40,695 nucleotides of DNA. Origin: Planctomycetota bacterium (GTDB lineage: Bacteria > Planctomycetota > B15-G4). The stretch covers positions 1 to 40,695 of the forward strand of contig JAJDEO010000046.1 of the NCBI GenBank assembly GCA_029259745.1. The letters run 5' to 3'. Both the position numbers and the translations under genes were made by a program. Of this stretch, positions 35,787 to 40,695 are shown in pieces; within the stretch, counting starts at the first letter, position 1, and every line of letters begins with the position of its first letter. The notes under the pieces were generated by a model that was not told the DNA's origin, did not search any database, and saw only the letters and a program-made list of their open reading frames with translations.

Positions 35787-37664
35787 ATGAACGCCTCGAT
35801 CCTCCGCGCGGCCGTGTGCGCCGCGCTTGCCACCGCTGCGCCCGCTGTCGGCGCTCAGCTTGCGTGGGGCACCTACGATGGCGCCGCCGGTGACGACCTT
35901 GCGTTCGCCGTCGCGCCGCATCCCTCGGGCGGCGTTGTCGTCGTCGGCGAGACGACGTCGACGAGCTTCCCGACCGTGGGTTCGGTTTTCGACACGTCGC
36001 ACAACGGCGGCGAGGACGTCTTCGTCACGCGTTACGACGACACCGGCGTGATCCTCTGGTCGACGCTTCTCGGCGGCTCGAGCGACGACGCGGCGCGCGA
36101 CGTCGTGGTCACACCGACAGGAACCGTCCTCGTGACGGGCGCGACAACGTCGTCCAACTTCCCGACGACGCTCGGCGCCCACGCCACGTCCGGCACCGGA
36201 GGTTTCATCACCGAACTCAGTGCTGACGGTTCCGCGTTGGTGGGGTCCACGATCGTCACCGGCGCCAAGCCACAGCGCATCCTCCGCAACGACACGACGG
36301 GTGCGATCACCGTGGCCGGCTTCGTCACGTCAGGTCCGTCGACCCTGTTCGTTACAACCCTCGACGCGCATGAGTCGACGTACCAGGGCGGCACGGCCGA
36401 CGGCTTCGTGAGTTGCTACGACGCAGCGCTGGCCGCACTGACGTACAGCACGTTCCTCGGCGGTGCAGGCTTCGATGGCGTCTTCGGCATGGTCGAAGGG
36501 AGTTCGGCAAGCACGCTCATCCTCACGGGTGAGACAGCGTCGTCCGACTTCGTCACCACCGTCGATGCCGTCCAGAGCACGTACGGCGGCGGCACGGGAA
36601 GCGAGGCCGGCGACGCGTTCATCGTGCGGTTGCTCGTCGGCACGCCGGGTGTCGCGGGCGTCGACTACGGCTCGTATCTCGGAGGCTCGTCACGCGAGAC
36701 GGGCTTCGACATCGAGGTCGACGGAACAACCGTGACGGTTGCAGGCCAGACCGACTCGTCCGACTTCACGACGACTGTCGGCGCCTATCAGACGACGTAC
36801 GGCGGCGGGCCGAGCGGGGGAAGCGCAGGCGACGTCTTCATCACGTGCGTCGACACGAGCCTGGCCGGAGCACTCGGACTCACCTACTCGACCTACATCG
36901 GCGGCGCCGCGAACGACCACCCGCTCAACATGTCCGTCGACGCCTCGGGCACGCTCACGCTCGTCGGTGCCGTCAGCTCGCTCGACTTCGACACGACAAG
37001 CGACGCCTTCGACGTCTCGAAGAACGGTGGCGAGGACGGCTTCATCGTGCGCTTCGACCCGAGTACGAGCACGCTCGTGTCGTCGTCGTACTTCGGGGGA
37101 CTCGATCGCACCGGCCTGCGCGACGCGGCTGTCTCGGGAAACTCGGTCGTCTTCGCCGCCCAAACGCGTTCGAGTGATCTGCCGACGACGCCAGGCGCCT
37201 CCGACGCCACGCACAACGGCGAGTGGGACATCTACGTCGCCGACCTGACGATCGACGAGTGCGACGGAAGCTTCGAGGTCTCCGGCGCGGGCTGCCCGTC
37301 GTCCTTCGGCATCGTGCCCGTCCTGGACATCGTCGGCTGCTCGACGTCATCCGAGCGCGTCTGGCTCACGATCCGCTACGTCGGCCTCTCGGGCGGCACC
37401 GCGTTTCTCTTCTTCGGGCTCGGCACGGACACGGTGTCGATCAAGCCGACGTGCGCCCTCGAGAACGGCCCGCTCACGCCGCTCGTCCTCACGCTTCCCC
37501 TAGCGCCCTCGGCGATCACCGGATCGGCGTTGCAGGTGTCCGGCGAGCTGCCGATCATCGCCGCGATGGCCGACCTCTACGTGCAAGTGGCGGTCGTCGA
37601 TCCCGACGACACGATCGACGGCGTGGGCGTCACGAACGTCGTGAAGATGACGCTCGCGCCCTGA
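35787..37664 (+). CDS. Second secreted SBBP-repeat protein with C-terminal Gly-Cys domain
   Basis: 625 residues from ATG 35787. The longer open frame to 35259 runs antisense-like through the preceding gene and is not real. Signal peptide NASILRAAVCAALATAAPAVGAQ. SBBP repeats dominate (LAWGTYDGAAGDDLAFAV, WSTLLGGSSDDAARDVVV, YSTFLGGAGFDGVFGMV, YGSYLGGSSRETGFDIEV, YSTYIGGAANDHPLNMSV, SSYFGGLDRTGLRDAAV), roughly seven copies as expected for a propeller. The last 130 residues form a different domain beginning SGAGCPSSFGIVPVLDIVGC, with FLFFGLGTDTVSI and TCALENGPL, a pattern I associate with exported planctomycete proteins. Thirty-four bases separate it from the previous stop, so the pair may be co-transcribed. 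Confidence 0.87.
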   Translation: MNASILRAAVCAALATAAPAVGAQLAWGTYDGAAGDDLAFAVAPHPSGGVVVVGETTSTSFPTVGSVFDTSHNGGEDVFVTRYDDTGVILWSTLLGGSSDDAARDVVVTPTGTVLVTGATTSSNFPTTLGAHATSGTGGFITELSADGSALVGSTIVTGAKPQRILRNDTTGAITVAGFVTSGPSTLFVTTLDAHESTYQGGTADGFVSCYDAALAALTYSTFLGGAGFDGVFGMVEGSSASTLILTGETASSDFVTTVDAVQSTYGGGTGSEAGDAFIVRLLVGTPGVAGVDYGSYLGGSSRETGFDIEVDGTTVTVAGQTDSSDFTTTVGAYQTTYGGGPSGGSAGDVFITCVDTSLAGALGLTYSTYIGGAANDHPLNMSVDASGTLTLVGAVSSLDFDTTSDAFDVSKNGGEDGFIVRFDPSTSTLVSSSYFGGLDRTGLRDAAVSGNSVVFAAQTRSSDLPTTPGASDATHNGEWDIYVADLTIDECDGSFEVSGAGCPSSFGIVPVLDIVGCSTSSERVWLTIRYVGLSGGTAFLFFGLGTDTVSIKPTCALENGPLTPLVLTLPLAPSAITGSALQVSGELPIIAAMADLYVQVAVVDPDDTIDGVGVTNVVKMTLAP

Positions 37665-37683
37665 GCACCGCAGACGGCCGACG

Positions 37684-38694
37684 TCAGTTCACGGACCCGC
37701 GACGGATCAAGAAGTTGGCGGCGATCGCACGCAGTAGCCCGATGCGGTACGCGAACTTCTCGCCGAAGCTCCAGTAGCCCTCGGCACCTTCGACGAAGCC
37801 GTGCTGCAGTCCGCTGAAGAGCGACGTCACGCCGCTGTTGCCGGCGAAGTACGTGCGCCCCTTGCCGATCAGACGCGCGTCATGTGCGTCCGAGCTGCCC
37901 GTGATCCCGATGCGCACGCGCCGACGCTTCAGCGCCTCATGCGCTTCGATGTTGAAACGACGTCCGTAGCCCGGCACCGCGTTCGTGCCCTCGATGGCGT
38001 CGAAGTTCACGGTCTGGACGAGTTCCCCACAACCCAGGCGCAACCCCAGCATGCGTTCGATGAACGGCGGCGCGAAGGGATGGTGAGCAACCGCGAGTCC
38101 GCCGGCAGCGTGGATGCGGTCGACGGTTTCCTGCGCAGAGAGATTCGCCGGGATCTTCTTCATGACGAAGAGTCCACCGATGTGCCCTTCACTCGACGAC
38201 ACCTCGATCGCAGGGATCACCGCGACCTTGAGGCGGCGCTCGTGGACGAGACGTCGGGCGACGTGTGCACCTTCGATCTCGTCGTGATCCGTGATCGCGA
38301 TGACGTCGAGGTGTGCCTCTTCGGCGGCCGTGAGGACGCGGTCGATCGTGTCGCCGTCCGAGTATTCGGTGTGCATGTGCAGGTCGGCGGTGTTCTGCAG
38401 AGTGACGTGCTCACGCCCCGAGAGTCCCGCGAGACGAAGCCCCGGAAGAAACTGTTCTTCGTAGGGCGTCGGCTTCCAGACATCGAGGTTGCAGACCTTC
38501 TCGTAGTCGTCGACAGCCGACTCCTCGAGCGGCGCGAGCTTCGCGAAATCCTCGACGTAGCGCTCGAGGTCGACGGGGTCGGGACCGCGCAGATTCTGCT
38601 TCGTGGGACCTGCCTCGTCCGATGTCGCGTCGGCGTCGACTGAAACAGTCGAACGGGACGGCTTGAGATCTGGAGGCGTCATACGTCGGTCCAT
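37684..38694 (-). CDS. PHP-domain metal-dependent phosphoesterase
   Basis: 336 residues (ATG 38694; an in-frame ATG at 38682 is equally possible, neither with a clear ribosome-binding site, and TGA directly precedes 38694). The first 95 residues are acidic and linker-like. The PHP domain has ADLHMHTEYSDGD (His106, His108, Asp113), ITDHDEIEGAHVA, PAIEVSSSEGHIGG, AVAHHPFAPP and ITGSSDAHDARLIGKGRT, i.e. the histidine/aspartate ligands for a three-metal site. Relatives hydrolyse phosphoesters such as 3',5'-nucleoside bisphosphates or short oligonucleotides. The end (FSGLQHGFVEGAEGYWSFGEKFAYRIGLLRAIAANFL) may associate with the membrane. A tandem repeat lies immediately upstream. Convergent with the SBBP gene. 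Confidence 0.9.
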   Translation of the reverse strand: MDRRMTPPDLKPSRSTVSVDADATSDEAGPTKQNLRGPDPVDLERYVEDFAKLAPLEESAVDDYEKVCNLDVWKPTPYEEQFLPGLRLAGLSGREHVTLQNTADLHMHTEYSDGDTIDRVLTAAEEAHLDVIAITDHDEIEGAHVARRLVHERRLKVAVIPAIEVSSSEGHIGGLFVMKKIPANLSAQETVDRIHAAGGLAVAHHPFAPPFIERMLGLRLGCGELVQTVNFDAIEGTNAVPGYGRRFNIEAHEALKRRRVRIGITGSSDAHDARLIGKGRTYFAGNSGVTSLFSGLQHGFVEGAEGYWSFGEKFAYRIGLLRAIAANFLIRRGSVN

Positions 38695-38735
38695 TCACAG
38701 CGGGAAAGCCTGTGTTCACAGCGGGAAGGTCTGTG
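38694..38735. repeat. Two tandem 21-bp direct repeats abutting the PHP gene start
   Basis: TTCACAGCGGGAAAGCCTGTG (38694-38714) is followed at once by TTCACAGCGGGAAGGTCTGTG (38715-38735), 19 of 21 bases equal. On the minus strand each reads CACAG then TTCCCGCTGTGAA. The repeat ends at the first possible start codon of the PHP gene, so it covers the site where a ribosome-binding sequence or an operator would lie. Only two copies are present. Confidence 0.85.
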
Positions 38736-38839
38736 CTCCCATCGGACGTCCGCCCCCCGAATCCTGAGATCGACCCTGAAATCCCACACGCCCGCCTCCC
38801 AAGGACGACCTATCGGCCCCAGACCCAAGGAGTTCCGCG

Positions 38840-39343
38840 ATGACCGCCGCCTCGTCCTACGACCACACGCAGACCGGCCGGCTCCACTACCTCCTCTGGG
38901 GACTCGGCATCGCACTCGCCGTCGGCGGCCTGGCCCAGCATGCCGGCGACATGAAGGTGATCCTCATCAGCGCCGGCACGATCTTCCTCGCCCTCACGCC
39001 GCTCTTCTCATCGCTTCGCGTGCGCGACGTCGGCGAGTCGCTGCGTCTCAACTTCGGACCCCTGCCGCTGATCCGGCGCAGCATCCCCTACTCCCGCATC
39101 ATCGCCGTGCAGCCGGGCCGCTCGCGACTGCTCGACGGACTTGGCATCCACGGAATCCCCGGACGCCGCTGGACCTGGAACATCTGGGGCCGCGAGTGCG
39201 TCACGCTCACGCTGCGCGATCACAACACCGGCAAGGACACGACACTCAACGTTGGTACCGACGAGCGCGACGTCCTCGCACAGTTCCTCATCAAGCGCCT
39301 CGACGACCGGCTTCCCCCGCTCGAGGCCCGCGACGAGGCTTGA
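38840..39343 (+). CDS. Small membrane protein with two N-terminal helices and PH-like C-terminal domain
   Basis: 167 residues. AGGAG lies seven bases before the ATG. Two hydrophobic segments (about 19-35, LLWGLGIALAVGGLAQH; about 40-57, VILISAGTIFLALTPLF) form a hairpin that anchors it. The rest is a beta-rich soluble domain: VGESLRLNFGPLPLIRRSIPYSRI, ending with CVTLTLRD and LNVGTDERDVLAQFLIKRL, the order of strands and final helix seen in bacterial PH-like (bPH/DUF304-type) domains. Function unknown. Divergent from the PHP gene over 145 bases and convergent with the rhodanese. Confidence 0.78.
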   Translation: MTAASSYDHTQTGRLHYLLWGLGIALAVGGLAQHAGDMKVILISAGTIFLALTPLFSSLRVRDVGESLRLNFGPLPLIRRSIPYSRIIAVQPGRSRLLDGLGIHGIPGRRWTWNIWGRECVTLTLRDHNTGKDTTLNVGTDERDVLAQFLIKRLDDRLPPLEARDEA

Positions 39344-39379
39344 CCTTCCGCGTCGCTCTCAACCCGGATCATTCACCGG

Positions 39380-39703
39380 CTAGCTCGGCTCGCCCGTCTC
39401 GATCTCGGCCTCAAGCCGCCACGCTTCGAATCCACCTGTCATGCTCGCGACATCGCTGAAGCCTTGTTCCATCAGGAACGCAGCGCCACCGAGGCTCGAG
39501 TGACCGTGGTAGCAGTAGATGACGACCTTCGCGTCCGGGTCCGTCTCGTTGACGAACTGCATGACGTTGTGATCGTTGACGTGCCGTGCGCCGGGAACGT
39601 GCGCGGCGCTGTACGACGCAGGATCGCGCACATCCATGAAGATCGCACCCTCGGCGAGGAGTGTCTTCGCGGTCGCGATGTCGACTTCGGGGATCGTGTC
39701 CAT
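39380..39703 (-). CDS. Rhodanese (thiosulfate sulfurtransferase), GlpE-like
   Basis: 107 residues from ATG 39703, the length and register of Escherichia coli GlpE: AKTLLAEGAIFMDVRDPASYSAAHVPGARHVNDHNVMQFV, then the active loop CYHGHSS (catalytic Cys about residue 66) and GGFEAW near the end. It transfers a sulfane sulfur from thiosulfate to cyanide or thioredoxin-like acceptors in the cytoplasm. The frame is open upstream to 39817 (ATGs at 39745 and 39793), which would add a short segment not seen in GlpE and would overlap the divergent gene. No clear ribosome-binding site supports any choice. Gene symbol not assigned because glp genes are not nearby. Confidence 0.9.
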   Translation of the reverse strand: MDTIPEVDIATAKTLLAEGAIFMDVRDPASYSAAHVPGARHVNDHNVMQFVNETDPDAKVVIYCYHGHSSLGGAAFLMEQGFSDVASMTGGFEAWRLEAEIETGEPS

Positions 39704-39791
39704 GTCGACCAAGGGAACAGCACGCGCGTTCGGATGTCCACCCATGACACTGGCAAAGACCCAGGCGACGGGGCACGCTGAGTCGATGCTC

Positions 39792-40247
39792 ATGGCTCGG
39801 CCACCGCGCCTTTTCACCCAGAACTATGACGTCACCGACGGTGAGGACGTCGTCGCGTCCGTGCGCTTCCACCTCTTCTCGCAGAACGGCGAGATCGAGA
39901 TGTCGGGCCGGACGCTGATGATCGACCGCAAGGGATTCACCGGGCCGTTCCAGCTCCACGCGGGCCCGCGGCGGTTGGCGTCGGCCGAGCGGCCGAGCCT
40001 CGTGCGCCGGCGCTGGGTCATCAGCGCGCCGGACGCAGCGCCCATCGAACTCACGCCGACATCCTGGTCGATCCGCAACGTCACGGTGCGACAGGGAGGC
40101 GTCCCGATCGGCTCGATCTCGCGCACGTCGGTCGTCAGGCGTGAGGCCCGCATTGATCTACCTGAAGAACTCTCGATCGAGCTGCGCATGTTCTGCTTCT
40201 GGCTCGTGGCCCTGCTTTGGCGCCGCGCCGCCCAGTCGTCGGGATGA
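39792..40247 (+). CDS. Tubby-C/LURP-one-like beta-barrel protein with C-terminal hydrophobic helix
   Basis: 151 residues (ATG 39792; another ATG at 39786 in frame). The open frame to 39576 is antisense to the rhodanese and not real. Alternating strands such as FTQNYDVTDGEDVVASVRFHLF, GEIEMSGRTLMIDRKG, RRRWVISAPDA and VRQGGVPIGSISR resemble the tubby C-terminal/LURP-one/scramblase-like fold, in which a hydrophobic helix passes through a 12-strand barrel. Here the last helix (IELRMFCFWLVALLWRRA) fills that role. Identification rests on pattern only; role unknown. Divergent from the rhodanese across 88 bases. Confidence 0.68.
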   Translation: MARPPRLFTQNYDVTDGEDVVASVRFHLFSQNGEIEMSGRTLMIDRKGFTGPFQLHAGPRRLASAERPSLVRRRWVISAPDAAPIELTPTSWSIRNVTVRQGGVPIGSISRTSVVRREARIDLPEELSIELRMFCFWLVALLWRRAAQSSG

Positions 40248-40280
40248 CGCAGCCGTCCGTCGTGGCCCGACGACGGCGAA

Positions 40281-40310
40281 CAAGGACAAGGACAAGGACA
40301 AGGACAAGGA
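40281..40310. repeat. Hexanucleotide tandem repeat (CAAGGA)5
   Basis: Five exact copies of CAAGGA, followed by a partial sixth (CAC), 33 bases after the stop of the tubby-like gene. Read on the minus strand it is (TCCTTG)5. It creates Lys-Asp or Leu-Val runs in spurious frames. Perfect copies indicate recent slippage. Confidence 0.95.
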
Positions 40311-40695
40311 CACCGCACCATCCCCCGTACCTGAGCTCCGCTGGGGCTCCACTCCGCGCGGCTGTCCTGACGACGAACGACGCGTCAGAACGACGCCAGC
40401 CACACAAAGCCATCACCCGACTCACCGCGCCCGCCAAAGCCACCTGCAAAGCACGTCAAGATCTCGCCGCCAACCGTCCCCGAGGATCATCGATCCCACG
40501 TGCCCTCCAGGTCACGTCGACCGAACCTCCGCCCCGAGCACCACTTACCCCTCTCCCCCGTCCGGTCGTGCCCTTCGCCAAGACCGGCAGCACCCGAGCC
40601 GTCGGCGGGTGACGGGGACGGCGGCAGCGACTTCACGGCGCCGAAACACGCGCCACGCGATCCCACCGACGCATCGAGCCGTGCCCGAGCGCCGA
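40311..40695. other. Right-end stretch without recognisable gene
   Basis: 385 bases. Open frames on both strands (for example to 40612 on the plus strand) give Arg/Pro/Thr-rich products with no motif, ribosome-binding site or codon pattern like the neighbours. I see no tRNA, hairpin or promoter worth naming. The true coding sequence nearest to here presumably lies right of the window. Confidence 0.5.

Noticed and set aside
39420..39440. TTCGAATCC resembling a tRNA T-loop
   Set aside because: Lies inside the rhodanese coding sequence and lacks acceptor and anticodon arms.
40135..40449. Minus-strand frame with a VLVLVLVLV segment resembling a membrane helix
   Set aside because: The segment is only the translation of the CAAGGA repeat; the rest is antisense to the tubby-like gene.

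Overview
The window looks like chromosomal DNA of a very GC-rich member of the Planctomycetota. This is an inference from gene content: two ECF-type sigma factors each fused by gene overlap to a membrane Ser/Thr kinase, large secreted SBBP-repeat proteins with a Gly/Cys-rich C-terminal domain, a FAS1-FAS1-PDZ secreted protein, a VWA/HEAT secreted protein, and redoxins carrying the 'YIWRRRIQQYGP' region. Genes are densely packed, often convergent with only 4-10 bases between stops. I see no phage genes, CRISPR array, rRNA or tRNA.

Layout. 1-5717: B12-dependent ribonucleotide reductase (nrdJ), a convergent secreted FAS1/PDZ protein, and an MFS exporter. 5729-10977: a secreted VWA protein divergent from an ankyrin-repeat / ECF sigma / Ser-Thr kinase operon. 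11044-13588: a TlpA-like thioredoxin divergent from two tandem BamE-like paralogues. 13595-17439 (minus): nnrE, a polytopic membrane protein, and a thioredoxin-fold protein whose reading frame is interrupted by UGA exactly where the first Cys of the CxxC motif should be. 17558-21462 (minus): a second sigma/kinase pair, the kinase carrying a long TPR-rich sensor half. 21818-29620: an orphan LysZ/ArgB-like kinase, a phytoene-desaturase-like oxidoreductase, an ABC ATPase/permease pair, a 160-bp palindromic MITE-like element, a REC-EAL phosphodiesterase and a methyltransferase. 29660-37664: a diheme cytochrome c peroxidase-like lipoprotein, a galactose-oxidase-like copper radical oxidase and two secreted SBBP proteins. 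37684-40695: a PHP phosphoesterase preceded by a tandem repeat, a small two-TM protein, a GlpE-like rhodanese, a tubby/LURP-like protein and a hexanucleotide repeat.

The most important observation is the candidate selenoprotein at 13595-14989. One frame runs from a signal peptide to a DsbD-alpha-like C-terminus, broken only by TGA at 14785-14783 in the context W-[UGA]-A-G-C. It is followed 23 nt downstream by a perfect 6-bp stem with a GGUCU loop, which fits a bacterial SECIS element. An automatic annotator would split or truncate this gene.

Together the genes suggest an organism with much envelope redox chemistry (Sec-redoxin, TlpA, MauG/CCP-like diheme protein, copper radical oxidase, rhodanese), with envelope stimuli perhaps read through kinase/ECF modules and c-di-GMP turnover. 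Gene functions are mostly family-level calls made by reading motifs; no database search was possible.
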